From assembly GCA_017545185.1 (NCBI GenBank), contig JAFWQJ010000003.1, positions 1 through 64,000 of the forward strand: DNA of 64,000 nt, written 5' to 3'. Below the pieces are notes generated by a model. The model searched no databases. It was not told the DNA's origin and saw nothing but the letters and a program-made list of their open reading frames with translations. Source of the DNA: Oscillospiraceae bacterium (GTDB lineage: Bacteria; Bacillota; Clostridia; Oscillospirales; Ruminococcaceae). Positions 50,445 to 59,245 of the stretch are shown here, piece by piece (the stretch's first letter is position 1; every line of letters begins with the position of its first letter). A program made the translations under genes and the position numbers.

Positions 50445-52571
50445 ATGAGAAAATGCTATATCTTTGCAATGGCGGCGCTGCTGTGCTGTACATCGGCCGT
50501 GCTGCCGGTACAGGCTGCATCCGTTCAGGCGGAAGCGGACGCTCCTGCAGCAGCGGAATGGATCGGCACCGGAACCGAAACAAAGAATATAACGGTTTAC
50601 GATGCTGCAAACAACGGCTCGTTCCGGATGAGCGGCCGGATCTATACGCAGGGCATTGTATTCACAGGCGCCTCCAATGACATGGAGAACAATGCCGTTT
50701 CAACGGTCACGTATGATGTCTCCGCGTTCAGTACGATCAGCTTCACTGTCGGTCATGTGGATAATACCGTGCTCAACAGCGGCACGCTGACAGTCAGCAA
50801 GGACGGTCAGGAAGCAGATTCCGTTTTCCTTTCTTACAACATCACCGCAAGGGAATATACGCTGGATGTTTCGGATGCGCAGTCTGTCACGTTCACCGTC
50901 ACGGTCAACGGAAAATCCCAGTTCGGCTTCGGCAGTATTTCCGCGGACGGCAGTGAGCCGGAAAAGCCTTCCGCCGCACCGGAATACGATGCACCGGAAA
51001 AGCTGATGAACACCGGCTACAACATGCTGAACACGGCGGTCTATACCGCAGCGGACAAGAGCCAGTCCTTCAAAATGAACGGCAGGACCTATTATCAGGG
51101 ACTTGTTTTCAGCGGCGGCGCGAGCTACAATGAAACAAATGCATCCCTGTTCACGGTCAATACGGAGAACGTCAGCAGGCTCCGCTTTACGGCCGGACAC
51201 ATCGACAACGCGGCCAGAAAAAACGCAACCGTCAAGATCTACCGCGACAATGTACATGACGAAGCAGAGGACATCGTACTGACGCCGGACATGGCACTGA
51301 AGGAATATGAGCTCGATGTCAGCGATACCAAATGTCTGCTGCTCTGGATCGACCGCGGCGGCGATTCCGTGTATGCATTCGGAGATATCTCCGTGAATGA
51401 AAAGGAATGCGGGCTGAAATCCGCAGCACCGGTTTACGCGTCCCCGGAAAAAATGCTGAACGCTTCCTTCAACAACGAAAATATTACCGTATGCAGCGCA
51501 ACAGATCAGAGCCAGTCCTTCAAAATGAACGGCCGAACCTATTATCAGGGCATTCAGTTCAACGGCGGTATGCCGTACTATGACCCCAACACCTCACGCA
51601 TTTCGTTCAATACCGAAAATGTCAGCAGGCTTTCGTTCACCGCGGGGCATCTTGACAACACGGCACTGAAGGACGCGACGCTGTATATCTACCGCGACAA
51701 TGTAAAGAGCGACGAGGAAACGATCGGTCTGAGTGCTTCCATGCCGCTGAAGGATTACGTGATCGACGTCACCGATACCGGCGTTCTGACGCTTGTCATG
51801 GAGCGCAAAACAAAATCGGACAGCTCCGTCAGCATTTCCGGCTACGGCTTTGCGAATGTCTCCTTTGACGGCAGGCAGGCTGAACTGGAATGCAAGATCC
51901 CAAAGTATACGGATACCGCACAGCTGCTGAAGGCAGGCTTCAATACGCAGAAGGCTGCTGTTTACTCCGGCGACGACACCTCCAGGACCTTCACGGTCGG
52001 CAGCGAGACATACAGTCAGGGCATCGTATTCGGCGGCGGCAATTTCTATACGCCGCAGACGGAAAACCGCATCTCGTTCAATGTTGAGAACACCGGCGCC
52101 GTGACAATGAAGCTCGGCTGCGTGCAGAGCACCGACGGCAAGGAGGATTCCGTCATGCGCGTCATGCTCGACAATCAGGAGATCCGTCAGATCCCGCTGA
52201 AAAAGGATATGCCCGTCCGCGATTACACGTTCAATACCGCAGGCAGCGCTGTGCTGGAGCTGGTCGTTCCGGTCAGCTACACGGACAGCTATGCAGCGGC
52301 CGATATCCGGCTTTCCGATACGCCGGTAATCCTGCGCGGTGATGTCAACGGAAACGGAGAGGTCGGCGTCGATGACGCACAGATCGCCCTGAGAGCATAT
52401 ACAGAACGCCTCTCCGGCAAGCCGCTCCCGCTGAACAAGGCACAGACCGAGGCCGCCGATGTGGATGATTCCGGCATCATCAGCATTGAGGACGTTCAGC
52501 TGATTCTCAAGTATTACACCGAGAATACCGTCGCGGGAAAGAAGGTTTCGTGGGAAGCGCTGATACAATAA
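50445..52571 (+). CDS. Dockerin protein with four NPCBM-like modules
   Basis: 708 residues: signal peptide (1-23), four ~135-residue modules (~45-175, ~188-320, ~330-475, ~485-620) and a dockerin (~625-700). Each module has SFKMNGRTYYQGLVF-like, FTAGHIDN-like and DVSDT-like blocks, the pattern of the NPCBM family often found with glycoside hydrolases; no catalytic domain is present. The second and third modules are closest to each other. The dockerin (DVNGNGEVGVDDAQIALRAYTE, ADVDDSGIISIEDVQLILKYYTE) is of a third class. It may bring extra glycan-binding capacity to a complex. AAAGGA lies 10 bases before ATG 50445. Confidence 0.8.
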   Translation: MRKCYIFAMAALLCCTSAVLPVQAASVQAEADAPAAAEWIGTGTETKNITVYDAANNGSFRMSGRIYTQGIVFTGASNDMENNAVSTVTYDVSAFSTISFTVGHVDNTVLNSGTLTVSKDGQEADSVFLSYNITAREYTLDVSDAQSVTFTVTVNGKSQFGFGSISADGSEPEKPSAAPEYDAPEKLMNTGYNMLNTAVYTAADKSQSFKMNGRTYYQGLVFSGGASYNETNASLFTVNTENVSRLRFTAGHIDNAARKNATVKIYRDNVHDEAEDIVLTPDMALKEYELDVSDTKCLLLWIDRGGDSVYAFGDISVNEKECGLKSAAPVYASPEKMLNASFNNENITVCSATDQSQSFKMNGRTYYQGIQFNGGMPYYDPNTSRISFNTENVSRLSFTAGHLDNTALKDATLYIYRDNVKSDEETIGLSASMPLKDYVIDVTDTGVLTLVMERKTKSDSSVSISGYGFANVSFDGRQAELECKIPKYTDTAQLLKAGFNTQKAAVYSGDDTSRTFTVGSETYSQGIVFGGGNFYTPQTENRISFNVENTGAVTMKLGCVQSTDGKEDSVMRVMLDNQEIRQIPLKKDMPVRDYTFNTAGSAVLELVVPVSYTDSYAAADIRLSDTPVILRGDVNGNGEVGVDDAQIALRAYTERLSGKPLPLNKAQTEAADVDDSGIISIEDVQLILKYYTENTVAGKKVSWEALIQ

Positions 52572-52576
52572 CAGTG

Positions 52577-52614
52577 AAAGTGGTCATTTGTCGCCTGACA
52601 AACGACCACTTTTC
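52577..52614 (+). terminator. Terminator of the NPCBM-like dockerin gene
   Basis: AAGTGGTC-TTTGT pairing with ACAAA-GACCACTT, then TTC. Confidence 0.85.
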
Positions 52615-52706
52615 TTTCAGTCTGTGCTATAATGGGATCATCAAAGGCGAATCACATCGCCGGAGACAATAAAACCATTGTGCAAAGACGAAAAGGAGGA
52701 GATAAA

Positions 52707-53093
52707 ATGAAAGAGTATACTTTGGAAGCAATAGAACTGCGGATTCTGGCAAAAGCAGCGCTGATCACCGATCACGATCATGAAGCGTTCCATAAGCTTT
52801 CTGAGGATTATAGAGCGATCTGCGGCCATCCGCCGTTCTGCGGCTTCGATGACTACAGCTATGAGGGCGCTGATGAAGAAGCAAAAATAGAACGTGACTG
52901 GGTGCAGGCAGCGAAAAAAGGCAGAGCCATGGAAACGAATCATTCTGTAAATGCAAACAAAAAGGAGGGGTTCCACATGATCGGAGCAATGTTAGGTGAT
53001 ATGATCGGGCGCCCTATGAGTTTGACAGGGGCGCAAAAACCAAGGACTTCCCGCTGTTCGGCAGAGGCTCGCACATCACGGACGATTCCGTGA
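52707..53093 (+). CDS. Uncharacterised ORF running into the ADP-ribosylglycohydrolase start
   Basis: AAGGAGG precedes ATG 52707. The first ~90 residues (KEYTLEAIELRILAKAALI, then ICGHPPFCGFDDYSYEG) are mostly helical and not recognised. The frame then passes without a stop through the ATG of the next gene (52977, itself preceded by AAAGGAGG) and, after that gene's frameshift, ends at 53093. Either this is a separate small gene whose stop was lost, or an N-terminal extension of the glycohydrolase. A TGC-TATAAT at 52625-52633 may be its -10. Confidence 0.45.
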   Translation: MKEYTLEAIELRILAKAALITDHDHEAFHKLSEDYRAICGHPPFCGFDDYSYEGADEEAKIERDWVQAAKKGRAMETNHSVNANKKEGFHMIGAMLGDMIGRPMSLTGAQKPRTSRCSAEARTSRTIP

Positions 53094-53773
53094 TGACAGC
53101 CGCGGTCGCGGAGGCACTCATGGAAAGCAGCGGCAGATCCGATGACGAGATCAAAGCGGCGCTGATCCGCTCCATGCAGAAATGGGGCAGACGCTATCCG
53201 GATGCGGGCTACGGCGGACGGTTCATCCACTGGCTGTTCACAGCGGATCCGCAGCCGAACGGCAGCTACGGCAACGGCTCCGCAATGCGCGCGTCGGCGG
53301 CGGGGTGGATGTCCGACGACGTTGACACCGTGCGGCATCTCGCGGCGCTGACCGCGGAGGTCTCGCACAATCACCCGGAGGGCATCAAGGGCGCGGAGGC
53401 GACGGCCGCTGCGATCTGCCTTGCGAGAAACGGCAGCAGCCTCGCGGAGATCAAAGCATACACCGAACGGGAATTCGGCTATGACCTTTCCGGAACATGT
53501 GCGGAGCTCCGGCCGAAGAACCGGCACAACGAGACCTGTCAGGTGACGATGCCGCTGGTCTTTGCGGCATTCCTCGAAAGCACGGACTTCGAGGACGCGA
53601 TCCGGAACGCGGTTTCGCTCGGCGGCGACACAGACACGATCGCCTGCATCACTGGCAGCATTGCGGAGGCTTTTTACGGCGTCCCGGCGGAGATCGAAGC
53701 GGAGGGCAGAAAGCGTCTGCCGGACGACATGCTTGCGCTGCTCGACCGGTTCACGGCACAGTGTAAAGCGTGA
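52977..53773 (+). pseudogene. ADP-ribosylglycohydrolase with a -1 frameshift
   Basis: ARH-family fold: MIGAMLGDMIG at the N-terminus, then in the next frame PYEFDRGAKTKDFPLFGRGSHITDDSVMTAAV, AMRASAAGW and the C-terminal SLGGDTDTIACITG metal-binding motif. One base is missing after GGG at 53007-53010 (GGG-CG-CCC-TAT), breaking the frame between the N-terminal helix and the TDD metal site. The rest of the frame is intact to 53773, so the lesion is recent or a sequencing/assembly error. The enzyme would remove ADP-ribose from proteins or other targets. Confidence 0.85.
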
Positions 53774-53833
53774 TCTCCGCCGGATTGAATATGCTGATCA
53801 TTACAGAGCATACGTTTTCGGATAAACTGAAAC

Positions 53834-53859
53834 GGCCGGATGCACAAAAGCATCCGGCC
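53834..53859 (+). terminator. Terminator after the glycohydrolase
   Basis: GGCCGGATGC / GCATCCGGCC perfect 10-bp stem, weak T tail. Confidence 0.8.
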
Positions 53860-53876
53860 TGCTTCGTTCCAAAGCA

Positions 53877-53905
53877 TTGACAGAATGAAGAAGATGCGTT
53901 ATAAT
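53877..53905 (+). promoter_or_regulatory. Promoter of the HD-domain gene
   Basis: TTGACA, 17 bases, TATAAT. Confidence 0.88.
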
Positions 53906-53971
53906 AAACACATATCTCTGCCGCATACCGCCGGCAGGAGAATCCCGAAGGAAGTGAAAGGAGTCCGCAGC

Positions 53972-54661
53972 ATGAGCTCAGAATTTGCAGAAAACGCCAA
54001 GCGGTTCCCGTTATACAACAGGGTGCGGAACGATCATGATATCCGCGTCTATATCGAGGAGCAGAACAAATCCATGCACGCCATGGGCTATACGGAGCAC
54101 AGCTTCGGACATATCGGCGTGGTCGCCGAGCGCACCGGCTACATTCTGGAAACGCTCGGAATGGACGATCACACCGTTGATCTCGGGCTGATCGCGGCAT
54201 GGATGCACGATCTCGGGAATGTCGTGAACCGCGTCGATCACAGCCAGTCCGGTGCGCTGATGACCTTTTATCTGCTGGACAAAATGGGATTTGCCGCAGA
54301 GGATATCGCGCCGGTCATCCGCGCGATCGGAAACCACGATGAGGGCAGCGGCGTGCCCGTCAGCGATATCGCAGCCGCGCTCATTCTCGCCGATAAATCT
54401 GATGTCCGCAGAAACCGCGTGCAGGATACGCCCGAGCATTTCGATATTCACGACCGCGTGAATTATTCCGTTACATCCTCACAGCTCAAAATCAATTCGG
54501 AGCATACCGCGATCAAATTAAAGCTCGTGATCGACACCAGATACGGCGAGATCGGCGAATACTTCGAGATTTTCATGGAGCGGATGCTGCTCTGCCGCAA
54601 GGCCGCCAAATTCCTGAATCTGGAATTTCATCTGATCATCAATGAACAGACGCTGATGTGA
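53972..54661 (+). CDS. HD-domain phosphohydrolase
   Basis: 229 residues. Metal ligands fit SFGHIG, WMHDLGN and GNHDEG, and a further Asp occurs in LILADKSD; this is the H...HD...H...D pattern of HD hydrolases that act on nucleotides or phosphate esters. The C-terminal ~60 residues (SSQLKINSEHTAIKLKLVIDT) form a small beta element typical of one COG1418-like group. Substrate not known. GGAG lies 9 bases before ATG 53972, 66 bases after the promoter. Confidence 0.85.
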   Translation: MSSEFAENAKRFPLYNRVRNDHDIRVYIEEQNKSMHAMGYTEHSFGHIGVVAERTGYILETLGMDDHTVDLGLIAAWMHDLGNVVNRVDHSQSGALMTFYLLDKMGFAAEDIAPVIRAIGNHDEGSGVPVSDIAAALILADKSDVRRNRVQDTPEHFDIHDRVNYSVTSSQLKINSEHTAIKLKLVIDTRYGEIGEYFEIFMERMLLCRKAAKFLNLEFHLIINEQTLM

Positions 54662-54701
54662 GGGGCGGACTTCAGGAATATTATTTAATTTGCATGGAGC
54701 A

Positions 54702-55754
54702 TTAAAACTCATGCTCAATATTCTCCATAGCCAGAAAGCGCTCTAAATCTGTCATTTTATCCTTCTCCGGCTCTACCCCTTTTAATGCTTTCTCTTTCTC
54801 ATAATCCCAGCCGTCACGCGCTTCGTCCCAATCATTATGAGATTTGAGGAAATCCCTCATTTCTATTGTATGGATATCCCAATAAGAGACAAGTAACGTG
54901 TAAAAATCTAATCTGGCATAACAAAATGTGACCTTATATTCAGAATGACGGCTGTACACCGACAGTTTATAATCACGACCGGGCTCATACTTTTCGCCCA
55001 GTTTTTCGTGATAGCTTTCAATTGAAATGCGCTTATCCGCCAGCACTTCCATATCTCCGGAAATCAGCGTGTTGTCCTCGCCGTTTTCTCTGACGGCATA
55101 AGCTTTAGAAACCCGTACTTCTTTCGGTTTTTTGCCAGACTTATTCGTCACTGTGATTGTGTACACGTTGTCAAGATCTATATAGAAAATCCAGCCTTTG
55201 TACGTACAATGCGATTTGAGATTTGATTTGATACGGGCAAGCTTCGCCTCTGGCAGCCTTTCAGGCCGCGGCAAGGATACCGGCGCCTGTCTGTCCGGCA
55301 AAGAAGCAGGCGGATTTCCCATATTCATATCCGGTAAGAAACCCGGTAAAGCACTTGGCACATCAAGTACAGACGGGTCAGGAATTGATATCCCTTGATT
55401 TTTCAGAGTAGGATGTAACTGACGCAGATACTCCTCATGCAATGCTACCTTTATCTCCAGATACAAAGTTCTCGATTCCATATCCAGCTGTTTATTTGCG
55501 ATATACTTAAGAATCTGAAGCACAACCGTGTTGACTTCATTTTGAGCTAATTGTATCTTTCCCTGAACTTTTTTTTGCTTCCCCGCCAGAACATACCAGA
55601 CATACCGAAGTCCGTGCTGTGCATCAACCGTAACCAGCGCTTTCTGATTCTGAATCAGATCGGTCAGCTCTTTCATCAGCCTCCTGATATCATCGGAATC
55701 CATTTCCTCTATGACCTCTCCGTGGACAACCGGAGTAACTTCATACTGTGCCAT
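54702..55754 (-). CDS. Uncharacterised 350-residue partner of a patatin lipase
   Basis: Not recognised. Residues 1-115 are helical and charged (SDDIRRLMKELTDLIQNQKALVTV, QILKYIANKQLDMESRTLYLEIKVALHEEYLRQ); ~120-165 is a Pro-rich linker; ~170-310 is beta-rich (GWIFYIDLDNVYTITVTNKSGKKPKEVRVSKAY), ending in a charged helical tail. No membrane segment or signal peptide. It starts 18 bases downstream of the patatin gene and shares its promoter. Both genes are somewhat more A+T-rich than their surroundings. Confidence 0.65.
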   Translation of the reverse strand: MAQYEVTPVVHGEVIEEMDSDDIRRLMKELTDLIQNQKALVTVDAQHGLRYVWYVLAGKQKKVQGKIQLAQNEVNTVVLQILKYIANKQLDMESRTLYLEIKVALHEEYLRQLHPTLKNQGISIPDPSVLDVPSALPGFLPDMNMGNPPASLPDRQAPVSLPRPERLPEAKLARIKSNLKSHCTYKGWIFYIDLDNVYTITVTNKSGKKPKEVRVSKAYAVRENGEDNTLISGDMEVLADKRISIESYHEKLGEKYEPGRDYKLSVYSRHSEYKVTFCYARLDFYTLLVSYWDIHTIEMRDFLKSHNDWDEARDGWDYEKEKALKGVEPEKDKMTDLERFLAMENIEHEF

Positions 55755-55772
55755 TTTTCATGTTCCTTTCCC

Positions 55773-56702
55773 TTAACGATTTTCCAGCAGATATGCTTTA
55801 GCTTTCTGCAGCGCTGCTTCATAAGCAAGCTTCTGCTGTTCCAGTTTCCGTGCCTTTTCACCCAGCGTGTCAATCTGCAGATAACTTTTAAATACCGACA
55901 TACTGTCGCGGTATCCGGCTTCGATCAGGCGGGCGGCATGTTCCGGCTTGAAATTCAGGGTTCCGGTCAGAAGCCCCATTTGATCCAGCGGTACACTCGG
56001 AAGAATCTCATGCACCGCAATGCCCTGCTCCCGGTACCGCTGTTTATCATACGGAGCATAACCGGCCAGAACATCCAGATGAATCACGATGACCTCATCA
56101 CAAGCTGAACTTCCCAGCAGCGGATACACCGGCGAGTTATCGCCGCCCCACGGCACGCCGCCGTCCTCATGCAGCCTGCTGCCGATCCGGACTTTCCGGC
56201 ATAACAGCGGGAGCGCGGAGGTCGCAAGCATAACGGCTTTCGGCGTTGAACATTTTTTCAGCCAGGTGCCGCAGTCTTTCTCGGAGACAACGCGCAAATT
56301 GTGATAGCTCATTTCTCCGTTTACGTATTTTTCAACTGACCGCCCGTCAGCGGCGTATTCACAGAATTCACCGTTCTGTCCGGCACAGTGCGTGGCCAGA
56401 AAGCAGTCAATGCTACTTTGGGAAAAAGCTTTGGTATCTATAAAATCATCAATCAGCTCTTCCAGTTTCATTTGCAGTCGGGTCACCTTCAGCCTTGAGA
56501 TCTCATGCAGCCAGATACGCTCGGCATTTTCATAGCTGCCCTGCACAAACAAAGCCGCATTCAGACCGCCGACGGAGGTTCCGGCAATCGCCGTGACATT
56601 CCTGTCCCAGCCAAGCTCATGCAGCGCTTTCCACACACCGATCTGATAGGCGCCTTTTCCGCCGCCGCCGTCCAGAACCAATCCGATTCTTCGTCCGTTC
56701 AT
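55773..56702 (-). CDS. Patatin-like phospholipase
   Basis: 309 residues. The oxyanion motif is LVLDGGGGKGAYQIGVWKAL, the nucleophile Ser is in AIAGTSVGGLNAAL, and the Asp of the dyad in HEDGGVPWG. It should cleave acyl esters of lipids. Patatins serve housekeeping roles (RssA-like) but also act as membrane-killing effectors in CBASS and related defence systems. No cyclase gene is present, so a defence role is only suggested by its pairing with an unknown gene. GAGGTG lies 6 bases before ATG 56702. Confidence 0.9.
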   Translation of the reverse strand: MNGRRIGLVLDGGGGKGAYQIGVWKALHELGWDRNVTAIAGTSVGGLNAALFVQGSYENAERIWLHEISRLKVTRLQMKLEELIDDFIDTKAFSQSSIDCFLATHCAGQNGEFCEYAADGRSVEKYVNGEMSYHNLRVVSEKDCGTWLKKCSTPKAVMLATSALPLLCRKVRIGSRLHEDGGVPWGGDNSPVYPLLGSSACDEVIVIHLDVLAGYAPYDKQRYREQGIAVHEILPSVPLDQMGLLTGTLNFKPEHAARLIEAGYRDSMSVFKSYLQIDTLGEKARKLEQQKLAYEAALQKAKAYLLENR

Positions 56703-56728
56703 ATTATTCACCTCACATGCTTTAGTCT

Positions 56729-56771
56729 GATCATTTGATCTTATTATATCACATTTCAGACAGTATTTCAA
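56729..56771 (-). promoter_or_regulatory. Promoter and palindrome upstream of the patatin gene
   Basis: Minus-strand TTGAAA, 17 bases, TATAAT (56743-56748). The 12-bp palindrome GATCATTTGATC (56729-56740) lies at the expected transcription start. Confidence 0.75.
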
Positions 56772-56809
56772 CCATTTCCGGAAATTATTTCGTATCATTT
56801 GCAGTGCAG

Positions 56810-56838
56810 TTGACGCAGCGCGCAGAATCTGATATAAT
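56810..56838 (+). promoter_or_regulatory. Promoter of the SNF2 helicase gene
   Basis: TTGACG, 17 bases, TATAAT. Confidence 0.85.
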
Positions 56839-56904
56839 AAAAACACAGGGATAATCTATTTTCAAAGTCAAACGGAAACAAACGACCCGCAGGAGGTGAT
56901 TTTC

Positions 56905-59049
56905 ATGGCAAGGCCGTTCGGCACAAAGGAAGCAAAGCTGCTGATCACAGAGCACCGGGAGCTGCTCAGTCAACTGGAGGAAGCCGCATCTGCCCTGCAG
57001 ACCTGCCGTGAGAACATCAAACAGTATTCCGATCTGCTTGCCGCACAGAGCGTGCTCACGATCCTGCGGGATATCCCGGTCGAGGAGATCAACAACCGGG
57101 AAAAGCGTTCCTTCCGTGTCAAGACGCTCCGCGAAAACGGCTATCAGACGATAGCGGACATTGTTCCGGCATCCGTGCACGCACTCGCCTCCGTTTACGG
57201 CATCAGCGAGGATGCGGCCTGTTCGATCAAGCGCATCGTCAACGAAATGGCCTCACAGGCCGGGCAGGGCTGCAAAATCCGCCTCAGCACGGACAATCAG
57301 TCGAAGGAAGCCTCCGACCTTGTCTCGGCGATCTGCCGATTCCGGCAGCTGAAACCGCTGTCTGCATCCGCCGCACAGACCGCCGACGCAAACCGTTCCG
57401 ATATCAGCACCGCGCTTGCCGATCTGGAACCTGTAAACGGTACGCTGAAATGGCTGTTCGCGTCAAAGGAAAAAAAGCGGAAGGCAATGGAGGCGTTCTG
57501 CCGGCTGACAGAACTCCGCATCGACAACTACGGCGCGGAAGCTGCCGCGCTGACCGCCGAATATCAGGCGATACAGAACAGCACGGTCTCCGACGCGTGG
57601 AAGGATTTTTCTGCTGACCCGGTCTCCTATTTCAATGTTCTGGAGGAGATCAATCCGGGTCTGCTCGGCAATGACGACGCGCTGTACGGTCTGCCGGAGG
57701 AGCTTGCCCGCGAGATTCAGGACGAATGCTGGTTCCCGGACGGCCTGCTCTGTGAGCTGCGCAGATATCAGCAATGGGGCGTAAAATATATCCTGCATCA
57801 GGAGCGCGTGCTGCTCGGCGATGAAATGGGGCTCGGCAAAACCGTTCAGGCGATCGCGGCCATGGTCTCGCTCAAAAACACGGGCGCATCGCATTTTCTG
57901 GTCGTATGCCCCGCAAGCGTCATCACGAACTGGTGCAGAGAGATCCGGAAAATGAGCCGGCTCACGGTGATCAAAATTCACGGCTGCTCCCGGACGGACG
58001 CCTTTCAGTCGTGGCTGAAAACGGGCGGCGTCGCCGTGACGACCTACGAAACAACCGCCTACTGCACACTGCCGGACGCTTTCCGGTTTTCGATGCTGGT
58101 TGTTGACGAAGCACATTATATCAAGAATCCCGAAGCGAAACGGACAAAAAATGTCAGAGCGCTCTGCACCCATGCCGAACGCCTGCTCTTTATGACCGGC
58201 ACCGCACTGGAAAACAGAGCCGGGGAAATGGTCTCACTGATCCGGATGCTGCAGCCGGATATCGGCAGCCGCATCGAAAATATGACGTATATGGCTTCGG
58301 CGCCGCAGTTCCGCAAAACGATCGCGCCGGTCTACTACCGCAGAAAGCGCGAGGATGTCCTGACCGAGCTGCCCGACCTGATCGAAAGCAGGGAATGGTG
58401 CACGATGTCCCCGGCAGAGGAAGCTGCCTATGAACAGGCGGTTCTCTCGGGCAATTATACGGAATCGAGACGGGTCTCGTGGAATGTGCCCGACCTCAAC
58501 GATTCCTCCAAGGCAGCGCGGCTGCTGGAGCTTGTCAATGATGCGGAGGCAGACGGACGCAAGGTGATCGTCTTTTCGTTCTTCCTTGATACGATCCGGA
58601 AAATCACGCTGCTGCTCGGAAAGCGCTGTCTCGATCCGATCACGGGCGCTGTTCCGCCGCAGCGGCGGCAGGAGCTGATCGACAGCTTTGATCAGGCGCC
58701 GCCCGGCACGGTGCTTGCCGCACAGATCCAATCCGGCGGGACCGGCCTGAATATTCAGTCCGCCAGCGTTGTGATCCTCTGCGAACCGCAGCTGAAGCCG
58801 TCTGTGGAAAATCAGGCGATCTCACGCGCCTACCGCATGGGTCAGACGCGCAATGTGCTTGTCTACCGCCTGCTGTGCGAGGATTCCGTCGATGAGCGGA
58901 TCACGGCGCTGCTGGAGGAAAAGCAGGCGGTCTTTGACGCCTTTGCGGATCAGTCCGAGGCGGCGAACGACAGTCAGGAGATCGACGAGCACACCTTCGG
59001 CGATATCATCCGCGAGGAGATCGACCGGATCAATGCAAAGCGCAAATGA
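56905..59049 (+). CDS. SNF2-family helicase/translocase
   Basis: 714 residues. The N-terminal ~270 residues include a helical region and an HhH-like element (YQTIADIVPASVHALASVYGISEDAA). The two RecA-like lobes follow: motif I GDEMGLGKTVQAI (~310), Ia VVCPASVITNW, II VDEAHYIKN, III FMTGTALEN, IV-VI QSGGTGLNIQSA and ISRAYRMGQT. It is a double-stranded DNA translocase of the RapA/SNF2 class; no nuclease or methyltransferase domain is fused. It diverges from the patatin operon. AGGAGG lies 8 bases before ATG 56905. Confidence 0.92.
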   Translation: MARPFGTKEAKLLITEHRELLSQLEEAASALQTCRENIKQYSDLLAAQSVLTILRDIPVEEINNREKRSFRVKTLRENGYQTIADIVPASVHALASVYGISEDAACSIKRIVNEMASQAGQGCKIRLSTDNQSKEASDLVSAICRFRQLKPLSASAAQTADANRSDISTALADLEPVNGTLKWLFASKEKKRKAMEAFCRLTELRIDNYGAEAAALTAEYQAIQNSTVSDAWKDFSADPVSYFNVLEEINPGLLGNDDALYGLPEELAREIQDECWFPDGLLCELRRYQQWGVKYILHQERVLLGDEMGLGKTVQAIAAMVSLKNTGASHFLVVCPASVITNWCREIRKMSRLTVIKIHGCSRTDAFQSWLKTGGVAVTTYETTAYCTLPDAFRFSMLVVDEAHYIKNPEAKRTKNVRALCTHAERLLFMTGTALENRAGEMVSLIRMLQPDIGSRIENMTYMASAPQFRKTIAPVYYRRKREDVLTELPDLIESREWCTMSPAEEAAYEQAVLSGNYTESRRVSWNVPDLNDSSKAARLLELVNDAEADGRKVIVFSFFLDTIRKITLLLGKRCLDPITGAVPPQRRQELIDSFDQAPPGTVLAAQIQSGGTGLNIQSASVVILCEPQLKPSVENQAISRAYRMGQTRNVLVYRLLCEDSVDERITALLEEKQAVFDAFADQSEAANDSQEIDEHTFGDIIREEIDRINAKRK

Positions 59050-59066
59050 ACACGATCATGAGAAAA

Positions 59067-59102
59067 AACAGCGGAACCGGAACAGCACCGGCTCCGCTGT
59101 TT
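59067..59102 (+). terminator. Terminator of the SNF2 gene
   Basis: AACAGCGGA-CCGG pairing with CCGG-TCCGCTGTT, then TCTTTTATT. Confidence 0.88.
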
Positions 59103-59156
59103 CTTTTATTGCGGAGCAGTCCCCTGCCGAGGCCGCAGACGGCAGCTCCCGCAAAA

Positions 59157-59188
59157 AAACTGACACCTCCCGCCGGAGATGTCAGTTT
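59157..59188 (-). terminator. Terminator of the M4 protease gene
   Basis: Minus-strand AAACTGACA-CTCC / GGAG-TGTCAGTTT stem then TTTTTGC. Confidence 0.88.
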
Positions 59189-59245
59189 GAATGTTCAGTC
59201 TGCAGACGGAACGCGCCCGTCCGCGCTCAGTGTCAGAATCGTGAC

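Noticed and set aside
55773-56702. Patatin as a CBASS CapV effector
   Set aside because: No CD-NTase gene in the window and the sequence motifs look closer to housekeeping patatins; kept only as a weak defence hypothesis.
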